A stretch of DNA of 12,129 nucleotides from Echinostoma caproni (GCA_900618425.1 UZAN01046627.1:16466-28594), one strand, 5' to 3'; counted from the first letter of the stretch, positions 1 to 7,170 are shown. Notes: generated from the sequence alone by a model not told the origin. A program made the numbers and translations.

Positions 1-214
1 GATTATGGTTTTCGCACACGTTCCGTATCCTTGCGGGTCAGGCTTTGGCTAGCCAAAAGCTCCGGTTGTGGATTCCTCAAGAAAATTCGCCTGTCTTGGC
101 TTGGGCAACTTGGCATTACTCCGCCCACATGCAAGTCATGGAACATCTTTCTTTCTCATAAAGATTATTGTAGCATGATTTGTTTGGCACACAGTCTGGT
201 CTCAGACGGGTGTG

Positions 215-251
<37 letters not shown>

Positions 252-441
252 TACATAAAGATGATTCAACCCGCATCAGTGATCAAACGCCCACATTTTT
301 CTGGCTAAAAACAGCAAGAAACTGAAAGCAAGTGCATAGCTCAATAGCCGGTTGGAAGTTCATTCGGGTGAGAACGTTATAATAAAACTAACCTCGAAGA
401 AAAAGCACTACTTATATATGAATTTCACGAAGCACACACAC
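1..441 (-). other. FNTA: Presumed start of FNTA intron 3, no gene seen
   Basis: If the donor at 441 is real, this is intronic sequence leading to a C-terminal exon outside the window. Besides an AT microsatellite, I see no exon, RNA gene or transposon motif. Confidence 0.6.
217..248. repeat. (AT)16 microsatellite
   Basis: Sixteen uninterrupted AT units, 32 bp. A simple repeat of this kind is often length-polymorphic. Confidence 0.97.
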
Positions 442-843
442 ACGTTCTTTGACTAACCACTGTTCTTTCCGTTTCTCTTTCTGGATTCTGGTTTGCAAAC
501 TGTCTGTATAGACTTCCACGAGAAAACCTAGTAAGGCTAAACTGTTGGAGGCAACTGCGTCGGAGTTCGCAAGATCTTCAGCGAAACGTCGCATTTTCTC
601 CAGATTGGCGAAGGGGATTTCGGGAGCTGTTAGACGTTTCTCGGGTGAATCGACCGGTGTAAAGGGTGCGACCTCGTTCACCGTAGTCACCTGAGTGGTA
701 AATCCAGGCAAATCATGTATTGTAGCCGGTCCGGAAGAACTGGAGACGACCGAAGGCATGGGGACCAATAAACCATATAGGTAATTCCAAGCACTCTCGT
801 TGTTCGGAGCCATTCGTATCATCTGCTGGACGAACTCTACCTC
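442..843 (-). CDS. FNTA: FNTA exon 3 (residues 221-354), fifth PPTA repeat and variable loop
   Basis: The acceptor CTTTTAG precedes GAG, so VLER of exon 2 continues as EVEFVQQMIRMAPNNESAW, matching the vertebrate pattern [23 protein letters not shown]. The fifth PPTA repeat is NESAWNYLYGLL (235-246). A Ser/Thr/Pro/Val-rich stretch follows, about residues 247-290, longer than the short linker of the mammalian protein. Family-like helices then resume (ANLEKMRRFAEDL and LALLGFLVEVYTDSL). I end the exon at ...KER (442), where GTGTGTGTGC can serve as a donor in phase 0; the 3' boundary is less certain because this donor is a GT repeat. The frame would otherwise run to a TAG near 412. The expected C-terminal motif (YW.YIG-like) is not found in 1-411, so the last exon(s) lie outside the window. 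Confidence 0.9.
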
Positions 844-1090
844 CTAAAAGGAAAACAAATAAGTGAAAAGAAAGATAGTACTTCGGAAACAAGGGGTACA
901 ATAGCGTTCAACAAAAGTAACCCAACATTGGAAGATATGTATATTTTGAACTTTTAATACACAGTGGAGATTGGAACACAACCGAAGGGATAAACTCCAT
1001 TTTTGTAAACATCTATTGCATAGTTGGGGTGATTAGCAATCTAAACCATAGGAATACGAAGGGAAAGTTTTTTTTCAGTGGGTCACCAGT

Positions 1091-1106
1091 ATATGCGTAT
1101 ATGCGT
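1091..1106. repeat. Perfect tandem pair of ATATGCGT
   Basis: Two back-to-back copies of an 8-mer ending three bases before the left end of the 1109-1497 palindrome. It could be flanking low-complexity sequence or an insertion scar. Confidence 0.85.
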
Positions 1107-1150
1107 ACCATAATAAGTAGTATATAAATAACCAGACAATTTCCCTGGAA

Positions 1151-1193
1151 GCACACGACCGGTTTCGCGGTTCTTGCCGTTCGTCAGGCAAGC
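1151..1193 (-). ncRNA. Type I hammerhead ribozyme motif, left arm of palindrome
   Basis: On the minus strand, 5' to 3': stem I strand GCTTGC, core CTGACGA (1187-1181), stem II of CGG/CCG with a CAAGAA loop and an A-C mismatch at its base, GAA, minimal stem III AC/GT with a 2-nt loop CG, cleavage base C17 (position 1157), then stem I partner GTGTGC. All invariant core bases (C3, U4, G5, A6, G8, A9, G12, A13, A14, A15.1, U16.1) are present. Stem I has five of six pairs if GU wobbles are counted. It is in the sense orientation of the FNTA pre-mRNA, inside intron 2. Confidence 0.7.
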
Positions 1194-1412
1194 GTCTTCA
1201 CTAACATTTTGTCAGTTCATTCATATACTTGCACTCAGGAATTGCATTTTTGTGACGATAACTTCATTTGCAACAATGGATAGTTTTGGATAGACAGTCC
1301 TGAAAGAGCTGTCCAAACAAATTTACCTGGAGTTGTAAATGAGGTTATTGTGACAAAAATACACTTCTTGGGCCTAGGTATATACATGAAAAGACGAAAG
1401 ATTACCGGATAC

Positions 1413-1455
1413 GCATGCCTGACGAGCGGAAAGAACCGCGAAACCGGTCGTGGGT
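1413..1455 (+). ncRNA. Type I hammerhead ribozyme motif, right arm of palindrome
   Basis: 5' strand GCATGC, core CTGACGA (1419-1425), perfect stem II GCGG/CCGC (1426-1429 with 1436-1439) with an AAAGAA loop, GAA (1440-1442), minimal stem III AC/GT (1443-1448) and cleavage base C17 at 1449. The catalytic core is intact. Stem I with GTGGGT is weak (two Watson-Crick pairs and several wobbles), so activity may be reduced. The self-complementary ACCGGT at stem III could favour the dimeric form known for short-stem-III hammerheads. Confidence 0.7.
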
Positions 1456-2089
1456 TCCCAGGGAAATTGTCTAGTCATTTATATACTACTCATTATGATA
1501 TATATGTAAGTGAGGACGCACATTGAAATAAAAAGTTTATTTTGACGTTTTCAAAAAATTGGAACTTGTTATCAAACGTAAATGAGTGCATGAGATTCCC
1601 GTATTTCCGTGCGACAGAAGGCTGTTTGTCTGTGAGTTTAACAATCGCCACCGGTCTTGAAGGCGTGACGAAATCTTTGTCCACCTCGATGTGTTGTTGA
1701 ACGAATTGCTCGAGTGTAAGGCTTCGAGAATTGGTTTTTACCCTTTTTTCTAAGCTTTTATCAAAACCTCTAGGCTATCCATCAAAATCTTCTGGTCTGT
1801 TTGTGCACAGTGGTTCCGGATTTGTGATCTAGGGTCAGCGCGTCGGCAGGTAAGTTTCTGTTCCACTAGGCGAGGATGTAGTTGTTCCCCTAACTCGCTT
1901 ACGTGGTGCTGGCTACAAACTAGGAACAGAAGTAAGTTTACCGCAATCGATTGTTCGTGCCGTTCGGCCCGGTCCTCAAATAACTGTTCTCCAATAACGT
2001 CCGTCGCTCAGACGGGGATTCCACAGATAGCAAAGTAGAAAAGCTGAAAACGAGGGAATAATTCACTGCACCGAAACGACGACCATTTA

Positions 2090-2140
2090 TAGCACGAAAG
2101 TGCAAGGTTAATGGTTATAAAAACCGAAGCTGAAAACACG
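2090..2140 (+). repeat. Small fragment resembling the RTE 3' untranslated tail
   Basis: GCACGAAAGTGCAAGGTTAATGGTT and the following AAACCGAAGCTGAAA align with 3180-3220 (GCACGGTAGTACGTGGTTAATGG and AAACTGAAACTGG), which lies downstream of the RTE pol tail there. It probably belongs to the same repeat family. The boundaries are approximate. Confidence 0.5.
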
Positions 2141-2538
2141 GGTTGACTGGATTGTTTTCAACTGTTTTGATTGGTTGTGGATTCTGACTAACCACCTCTG
2201 TTGTTTATCTTTGATCTGAATGGTTGACTAGGTACAACGCAGCTTTCATGGAGTGCGCTGACACCAAGTTCACTGTGCTGTCTCATCCGTTCTAAAACCG
2301 TCTACGTAGATAGAGAGTCAACCATCGTCAGGTGACGAACGATCAAGCAGCACCAAAAGGCATTCCCGATAGATTTACCGCGGATCTGTGTCCATCAATG
2401 AAACTCGATACATTATCTGGGGCTTAGTGGTTGAAAGAAGGACGCAAGTGACCGACCCACCAAGCGGCGAAACGTGTCTATGTAAATAGTAACGATCAGA
2501 TTGGGTGACGCAGGTCGGTTTGTCTAATGTGTTAAGTG

Positions 2539-2555
2539 GTAGTAGTAGTAGTAGT
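2539..2555. repeat. (GTA)5 microsatellite
   Basis: Five perfect GTA units plus GT. This is a short simple repeat just upstream of the RTE tail at 2683. Confidence 0.9.
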
Positions 2556-2682
2556 GGTATGGTTGTTGTTCGCGGGTCTAATCCCCTGTTATCCGCAAAA
2601 TGTGGCACAATTGCTTGCTTATTCGTTTTCCTACTACTGATTTGGTTTTGTTCAACAGAACTTCCTATTCTATCCCTCTCTG

Positions 2683-3240
2683 GTTCGTTCGGCATGTGTT
2701 ACGCCAGTCACCAAATAAGTTGCAACGGCGAGCGATGTTCGCCGATGCAGGCAGTGAGTGGAAGAAGGTCAAGGGTGATCAAGCTAAGATCTGGAATGAG
2801 GGTATGAAAACCCTTCCCAGGGGTTTGGATCACATAGATCCCTGTAGGCTCCCTGGATGGGACATCAGGATGATCATACCCGATGGTTAGAGACACTGAG
2901 TGATATGGCTGGGTGTCGTAAACAGTGTTGCATCTTCTCAATTTCTTTCCAACCTTAGTCCACTGAACTTCTCCATTTTCTGTTCGAATCGTCGATGGTT
3001 AGAGACACTGAGCGATATGGCTGGGTGTCGTAAACAGTGGCGTTCGTGCATCGTCGATTTCTCTGCAAAATTAGTGCGATGAAATCCTAAATTTTCTGTT
3101 CGATCCTACTTTGGACCTTTTCTGTCTTTCTCCTTATGTTCATTCAAATGGGCAACCAAAAGATAGTAAACAAAACCGGCGCACGGTAGTACGTGGTTAA
3201 TGGTTGTAGAAACTGAAACTGGTTTGTTCTTTCTTATAAG
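2683..3240 (+). pseudogene. RTE/SR2-like retrotransposon, 5'-truncated pol C-terminus and 3' tail
   Basis: The first frame reads VRHVLRQSPNKLQRRAMFAD, then W-K-KV-GDQAK-W-EGMKTL-RGLDHIDPCRLPGW. After a frameshift it continues WLETLSDMAGCRKQWRSC. This matches the C-terminal region found in trematode RTE-class elements (pattern LGHVLRM.P..LPRRAMF...GW...WLETL.DMA.NR.QW). The copy starts near 2683, so the endonuclease and reverse transcriptase are missing, as expected for 5' truncation. The WLETLSDMAGCRKQ block occurs twice, 112 bp apart. A 3' untranslated tail shared with the 9130-9490 copy follows (AGCCAAAAGA-type block). It is not expressed as a protein. The clade name is from memory of the family. 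Confidence 0.8.
2882..3105 (+). repeat. Diverged 112-bp tandem duplication within the RTE tail
   Basis: GATGGTTAGAGACACTGAG at 2882 recurs at 2994 with the next 25 or so bases nearly identical (one T/C difference up to CAGTG). The following blocks align only loosely (ATTTTCTGTTCGA at about 2973 and about 3092). The unit duplicates the WLETLSDMAGCRKQW-coding segment. Confidence 0.85.
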
Positions 3241-3521
3241 CCTCATACACAAGCGACTGGGCAAACATTTTGGTGACTATTCCAGGTACCGCATTTATAA
3301 ATTTCGATAACCTTTTCCTAAAAAACACTGAAATACTATGAAATCCTTCTCTCTTTTGCCATCCCTCTAACAGATAACATCCTGGCCTTTGAAAGCAGAA
3401 TCAACAAGGTGGCTCTAGCTTGAGTGTTCCTTTCGGAATCCATGTACAGTAGTTCCACGGATTTTTGGTGTCAACCCCTTTTACCGTATTCACTGATGTG
3501 AAATAAGAAAACACGCGATTG

Positions 3522-3545
3522 TGTACTAAGCACTGTACTAAGCAC
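3522..3545. repeat. Perfect 12-bp tandem duplication (TGTACTAAGCAC x2)
   Basis: Two identical back-to-back 12-mers with no mismatches. The surrounding 3240-3680 shows no other recognisable feature. The 103-codon minus-strand open frame over 3401-3712 resembles nothing I know. Confidence 0.95.
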
Positions 3546-3689
3546 ATGAAGTCCTGATTTGGAGCGAGGCTTTCGATTGGAGTCAACAGATTGTCATCTG
3601 TCTCCCTTTGTTGTTGTCGAGCCAAATAAACTGACTGGCTATCACCGAAGACTACGTGAATTGGCAATTCAGTCAGTAATGGCATGAGT

Positions 3690-3830
3690 TGGTTGGCACA
3701 GTGGTAACGCACACGCCTTTCATACGATGGGTCCGGAGTTCAAATCCCGCATGGGACGGTGGATATGCACCACTGACGAGCTCTATTAAGAGGGAAACTC
3801 GAATTTGGTGCTTTCGAGTGTACGGTTGAA
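3690..3830 (+). mobile_element. tRNA-derived SINE with hammerhead-like body
   Basis: The A-box-like TGGCACAGTGG (3694-3704) and the B-box-like GGAGTTCAAATCCC (3735-3748) have normal RNA polymerase III promoter spacing. The sequence then runs into GGATATGCACCA and a hammerhead-like core. This order, pol III promoter then hammerhead, is that of the Schistosoma Sm-alpha SINE family. The 5' end is approximate and I see no clear target-site duplication. The copy looks old. Confidence 0.7.
3767..3811 (+). ncRNA. Decayed hammerhead ribozyme motif in the SINE
   Basis: Stem I GCACCA (3767-3772) pairs perfectly with TGGTGC (3806-3811). The core CTGACGA (3773-3779) is intact. Stem II has CTCT/AGAG with an ATTA loop but a G-G mismatch at its base (3780 and 3793). 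GAA (3794-3796) is intact. Stem III keeps A15.1-U16.1 (3797, 3804) but has C-A in place of C-G. The cleavage position is T (3805), which is permitted. Probably a weakened or inactive descendant. Confidence 0.6.
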
Positions 3831-3903
3831 CCAATGAAACGAGGATTGTGCGTGAAGGTGAAGTCCGTGCAAATCAATCACACATGAATGTTGAAAAACT
3901 TAC

Positions 3904-4215
3904 ACGTTCAAGGACAGTTGGTGTGAGTCCCTCATCTTGTGTAACAACCACAAACCGGTGACTCCATGCGGAATTATTGTACATATCTTCTTGTATAAGC
4001 GTTTCGGTGTATCTCAGCTCTCCGTCCGCGGGCATTTTGAAATGTGTCACTGCCCATCGACGATGCTGCCAGGCATGATAATTCTTCGAATCATCTGAGA
4101 TCACTCTGTCCGTAAAATCGAGTTCGCCGAAACCCCACTGCTGAGGATCAGTTTCCTTTGTCGAATCTAGCTGTGTTGACAACTTGGTCACAACCCATTG
4201 GCGGTGGTGCCAAAC
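3904..4215 (-). CDS. FNTA: FNTA exon 2 (residues 117-220), core PPTA repeats and active-site Lys/Tyr
   Basis: The exon opens after a good acceptor (CTAACTAATCTTCCAG then GTT) and continues exon 1 in phase 0, so NYQ joins VWHHRQWVV to complete the second PPTA repeat. The third repeat is KNYHAWQHRRWAV (160-172), and the fourth is NNSAWSHRFVVV. The Lys and Tyr of KNYHAW (residues 160 and 162) match the residues that lie near the isoprenoid diphosphate in mammalian farnesyltransferase. The exon ends in VLER, followed by the consensus donor GTAAGT at 3903-3898, phase 0. There are no stops or frameshifts over 104 codons, so this is functional-looking coding sequence. It is separated from exon 1 by 6164 bp and from exon 3 by 3060 bp of repeat-rich intron. 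Confidence 0.95.
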
Positions 4216-5019
4216 CTGGAAGATTAGTTAGATTATAGTAAATTATTTGAGGTGAAAATCTACATCGAGGTGAAAAATTTATGACAAAAGATAATAAAAT
4301 ATCGAAGAAAATGACTGATCTACAGACTCAAATTTCATCTTGTATGTATTCCTTTTCGATCAAAATACTCAGCCAACTCACATTTATTCTATATTTATAT
4401 TTCACAAGGAGGACCTCGGAGGCAGAAAGCTACTCAAGGCTTACGATCGGCGGAACTGTATGCCACTGCATCATCTCTCCCAAGTCACACATAGTAAAAA
4501 GGTCACACTTATGTTAAGCGATGAATAGGTGGGCAGTGGTTTACTGAATAAATGGTTGCAGACAGTCGGAGAGGTTGTCTAGGGATGTAGCGGGTTCTCA
4601 CCCAGTTGAACGATATGTCTGCAACATAAGGCCACAATTATCAGCACACAGAGGTGAGTGTGGTGGAGTACAGCAGGTTCGACCCTAACTAGGACCATCA
4701 TTCTTACGCTGTTGCACTTAGGTGGCTTTAGTTGTGCAACGGCAGGGAGTGTAACCTTGAAGGAAAATACGAATTGGTATCCGGTATGTCAATTTGTACC
4801 ATATACCCGAGATCAACCATAGATTGTCAAGCAAAGTTGACGTATCTTCACGGGGAGAAAAGTCATGAGTGTGAAATAACCGGAGATTTGTGAAACTGAA
4901 CAAAAGTCGGATACCAATCTGGTGTACACGACCCCGAAACTCTTCTGTCATGGTTAATTATAACATTGACCTTATTTGGTATGCATAACTGAATCGGATA
5001 AACCCCGTAAATGTAATCA

Positions 5020-5135
5020 GACTAAGACCTGGCATGAAGGAATGAAAACCCTGATCACGAAACTTGCTCACATAGATCGTACTACGCTTCCCGGATGGAG
5101 ATCAGCGTAACCGATGATTAGATACACTTGGCTAT
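5020..5135 (+). pseudogene. RTE-like pol C-terminal fragment
   Basis: CTGGCATGAAGGAATGAAAACCC and CACATAGATCGT followed by GCTTCCCGGATGG parallel the 2795-2860 copy (GGAATGAGGGTATGAAAACCC, CACATAGATCCC, GCTCCCTGGATGG). Then ATGATTAGATACACTTGGC parallels ATGGTTAGAGACACTGAG. In translation this is the PGW...WLETL tail with several stops. A short, dead fragment. Confidence 0.7.
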
Positions 5136-5140
5136 TCTGG

Positions 5141-5198
5141 GGTCGCTGTTTTGCAAAGGAATGCCGCGAAACCCATTGCGGTCGCTGTATCTGCAAAG
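5141..5198 (+). repeat. 18-19 bp direct repeats 39 bp apart
   Basis: GGTCGCTGTTTTGCAAAG at 5141 and GGTCGCTGTATCTGCAAAG at 5180 bracket the junction between two RTE fragments. They may be a local duplication made when the fragments were joined. Confidence 0.8.
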
Positions 5199-5204
5199 TA
5201 ACCG

Positions 5205-5299
5205 TTCACATTTCCAAGGCTGGAGCAGCTTACGCAGGACTGAAACTCCCTTGGTGTAGAAGCGATGTTTCATTGAAACTGGAAGGTCGGGTGTACAGC
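5205..5299 (+). pseudogene. RTE-like pol fragment (region after the reverse transcriptase core)
   Basis: The frame ISKAGAAYAGLKLPWCRSDV then SLKLEGRVYSSS matches the conserved RTE block of the type I.KARAAYA.L..LW..RD.SL..KGRVY. In an intact element this block precedes the PGW/WLETL tail, yet here it follows such a tail. So this is a second, separate copy, cut off at 5299 exactly where the hammerhead repeat begins. Confidence 0.8.
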
Positions 5300-5590
5300 A
5301 GTTCATTCATATACTTGTACCCAGGAAGTGAATTTTCGTCACAATAACCTTGTTTGCAACACCGGGTGATTTTCGGATAGACAGCTCTTTCAGAGCCAGT
5401 CCATTGAAGAATCAATACTATGATTCAGTGTTTTGTAGGTGGACTATATACGTATATATATACCTCTTATTATATATATGAGTTAAGATTACCGAATACG
5501 CATACCTGACGAGCGACGAAAATCGCGAAACCAGTATGTGCATTTAGGGAAATTTGGCCGAATCATTCATATACTACTTATTGTAATATA
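5300..5590 (+). mobile_element. Second copy of the hammerhead-bearing repeat
   Basis: The left part (AGTTCATTCATATACTTG, CAGGAA, ATTTTCGTCACAATAACC, GGATAGACAGCTC) matches 1216-1310 of the palindromic copy. The right part (AAGATTACCGAATACGCATAC, hammerhead core, AGGGAAATTTGGCC, CATTCATATACTACTTATTG) matches 1399-1495. The outer left arm with the inverted hammerhead is absent, and a stretch of about 60 bp (5396-5455) differs, part of which matches the fragment at 7795-7860. An AT-rich alternating run (about 5448-5478) lies in the middle. It interrupts or abuts the RTE fragment ending at 5299, so it is the younger insertion. Confidence 0.75.
5500..5541 (+). ncRNA. Type I hammerhead ribozyme motif, best-preserved core
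   Basis: Core CTGACGA (5506-5512), perfect stem II GCGA/TCGC (5513-5516 with 5523-5526) with a CGAAAA loop, GAA (5527-5529), minimal stem III AC/GT around CA (5530-5535), and cleavage base A17 (5536), which is an allowed H. Stem I pairs GCATA (5500-5504) with TGTGC (5537-5541), leaving C5505 bulged. Relative to the 1413-1455 copy, stem II has changed G-C to A-U on both sides, a compensatory change. The motif is antisense to the FNTA transcript. Confidence 0.75.
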
Positions 5591-5798
5591 AATCAAACTT
5601 CTGACCCAAGCACACCAAACAAAAATAACTATGTATTTTGTTCACTGTTCACTTTTTGATGGTTTTTGTTAATTTAACATTCTTGTCTTTTTTTATTTTC
5701 ACTTTCTTTTTATTGGATATACAAAGATACAATTTTTAAGGAAGTGGGAAGCGGCCAATCAAGAAGTTACCATTTAACACAAAAGGGGAAAGTCAGGC

Positions 5799-5867
5799 GG
5801 CGGTGGTAGGATTCGAACACATCCCCGGGGTGATAATTTGGTGATGTTATCATCGGGCCACCACCGC
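5799..5867 (-). tRNA. tRNA-like remnant or tRNA-derived SINE head
   Basis: On the minus strand GCGGTGG (5867-5861) can pair with CCACCGC (5806-5800). A B-box-like TGTTCGAATCC with loop TTCGAAT (5817-5811) and a weak A-box-like TGGCCCGATGATA (5860-5848) are in the right order. The T stem has mismatches, the length is short, and strict tRNA register shifts the acceptor by one base. So I read it as a pseudo-tRNA or SINE head, not a working tRNA gene. Confidence 0.5.
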
Positions 5868-5879
5868 GTCTTATGAGAC

Positions 5880-7170
5880 ATCAAATTTGAACGGGCAGAC
5901 TGCACAACATTCGTGCTACTAACTTCTATTCTGGGCGATATCTCTCATCGTCTCTAACCAACGATAATCTTAATCCCTTGGGCTAAATGAATCAACCGAA
6001 GCCAAAGGTGACGCTAGCTTCATTCCTCTACACTATGTCATAGTCCAACCGCCACAGCGCTTGTTCCAGCGTTGCCAGGCACGTGCAGAGAACACGGAAA
6101 GGTAGACAATGGGCAGGCATACAAAAACGTGATCAAACCATCACAGAGAATAGCTATTGGCACCCATCACATCACGACGAACCTCATCACTGGCCACCCA
6201 TGCTTGCCACTTGACACCAGCTCCCGATGTAATTAAAGCTTGGCACTATTGATGGCTGCTCGCGACAAAGGGTAAGTGCAGACAGGCTTCTGCCAGTCAT
6301 GAATAAGCACTTTGTACTTGTATAGCGCAGTGTATACCATACCATGGTACCTTGATCACCAAGCGGTTTAAAGCGTGTTGGATTACCCGTGTATTGTCAC
6401 CCAGCAAGGCGATGTCATCGGCATATTCTAAGTCAAGAACTCTGATTCCTGGTAGGAGATCAACTTTACCGTTTGGCAGATAGGACAAGGCGTCCTGGAG
6501 ACCGTCCTGTGGTCATATAGGGCAGTCTTGCCGAACTCCACTGAAGACCGCGAAGGGTGACTCTTGGCCCTTATCTGAACTGAGGTATAAAGATACAGCT
6601 CTTTGACGATGGACACACTTCTCAGGTACTCAAATCCTCAGCGAAAATTTCCAGTGTTCCTATCGATGAATTCCAGGGTCGCGTGAATGTCTAGGAACAG
6701 AGAGATCGTTAGTCCCCGTCAAACAAGGCGGTGCCCTAGCAACTGTTGAAGAACGACGATTTCATCGATGCATCCACGATCGGTGCGAAATTTAACCCAC
6801 TGCTCGTGAGTCTGCTTTTCGCGAATATTGTACAATAGGCTGGGAATGACCTACGCCAAGAGGGTTGACGCTATTCGGATCAGGATTATATCCTTGTGAC
6901 TGGCGCAGCCACTGCGCGGGTCATTTTTAAAAATGGGGAAGACAATCGACCCCCTCCCCCTCAAGAGGAGGGGACCTGCTCAGTATTCTGAACTTTAGAG
7001 AACAGAGCCACCAATTTTCTAACAAGGTTTATCTCAACATCTTTAAATAGAATTGGTGGAAGGCCTAGTGTTTGTGACCTCCAAATGCTTGGGTCCCTGA
7101 GGATTTCCACCTCAGATGGTGGATATGTCCATTGTAGCAGAACGTTCCACTTTTGATATACGTTGAGTTC
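5880..7170 (-). pseudogene. RTE/SR2-like reverse transcriptase relic, longest copy
   Basis: On the minus strand, in order: PPSEVEILRD...GLPPILFKD...LVALFSKVQNTEQVPSS (about 7130-6961), a stop where Trp is expected, then SIVFPIFKNDPRSG, NIREKQTHEQWVKFRTDRGC and IDEIVVLQQLLGHR (6840-6740), motif A FLDIHATLEFIDR (about 6700-6655), VKELYLYTS, then VDLLPGIRVLDLEYADDIAL with the YADD catalytic motif (about 6460-6400), then HDWQKPV, and the tail WLETMRDIAQNRS (about 5960-5930). Stops and frameshifts are frequent, and the block with motif B (SGVRQGCPLSP) is missing or scrambled. It was once an RNA-templated DNA polymerase of a non-LTR element and is now dead. It lies in the same orientation as FNTA. 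No apurinic endonuclease domain is visible upstream. Confidence 0.85.

Larger units (their letters stand above)
1109..1497. mobile_element. 389-bp fold-back repeat with hammerhead cores in both arms
   Basis: The outer ends CATAATAAGTAGTATATAAA (from 1109) and its inverted partner ending at 1497 pair almost completely. Inward, matching blocks include ACAATTTCCCTGG, ACGACCGGTTTCGCGGTTCTT, GTGACGATAAC against GTTATTGTGAC, and a central TTGGATAGACAG / CTGTCCAA hairpin around 1288-1317. The whole element is therefore a diverged palindrome of two roughly 195-bp arms, each with a hammerhead core. A single-arm-like relative lies at 5300-5590 and a fragment at 7728-7860. Penelope-like elements are known to carry hammerhead motifs in their terminal repeats, and inverted copies occur, so an inverted pair of such repeats is my preferred explanation. 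A non-autonomous fold-back element is the alternative. No Penelope reverse transcriptase or GIY-YIG domain is visible. Confidence 0.75.
844..3903 (-). other. FNTA: FNTA intron 2 (3060 bp)
   Basis: It starts with the consensus donor GTAAGT at 3903 and ends with a pyrimidine-rich acceptor (CCTTTTAG) at 844. It contains a hammerhead palindrome, an RTE 3' tail, and a tRNA-derived SINE with a hammerhead-like core. The stretches 845-1090, 1500-2080 and 3240-3680 contain no recognisable gene apart from the short repeats listed. Confidence 0.93.

Noticed and set aside
412..441. Reading exon 3 through to the TAG near 412 as the protein C-terminus
   Set aside because: It would drop the conserved C-terminal helices of the family, and a GT donor in phase 0 is available at 441; kept as the less likely alternative.
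2430..2485. Possible further hammerhead near GGCGAAACGTGTC
   Set aside because: The upstream core reads GTGACCGA instead of CTGANGA and no stem II can be drawn to GAA.
2375..2695. 106-codon minus-strand ORF
   Set aside because: It contains a Leu run that is just the translated GTA microsatellite, and it partly overlaps the plus-strand RTE tail; no family motif.
3401..3712. 103-codon minus-strand ORF in intron 2
   Set aside because: No recognisable domain; it includes a perfect 12-bp tandem duplication and runs antisense into the SINE head, so it is probably chance.
4640..4700. Possible tRNA-like element with CAGGTTCGACCCTAA as a B box
   Set aside because: The B-box match is good but I find no convincing A box or paired acceptor stem upstream at the right distance.
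4216..5000. Short ORFs of 62-78 codons on both strands
   Set aside because: Overlapping in several frames, AT-rich, no motif; typical intron background.
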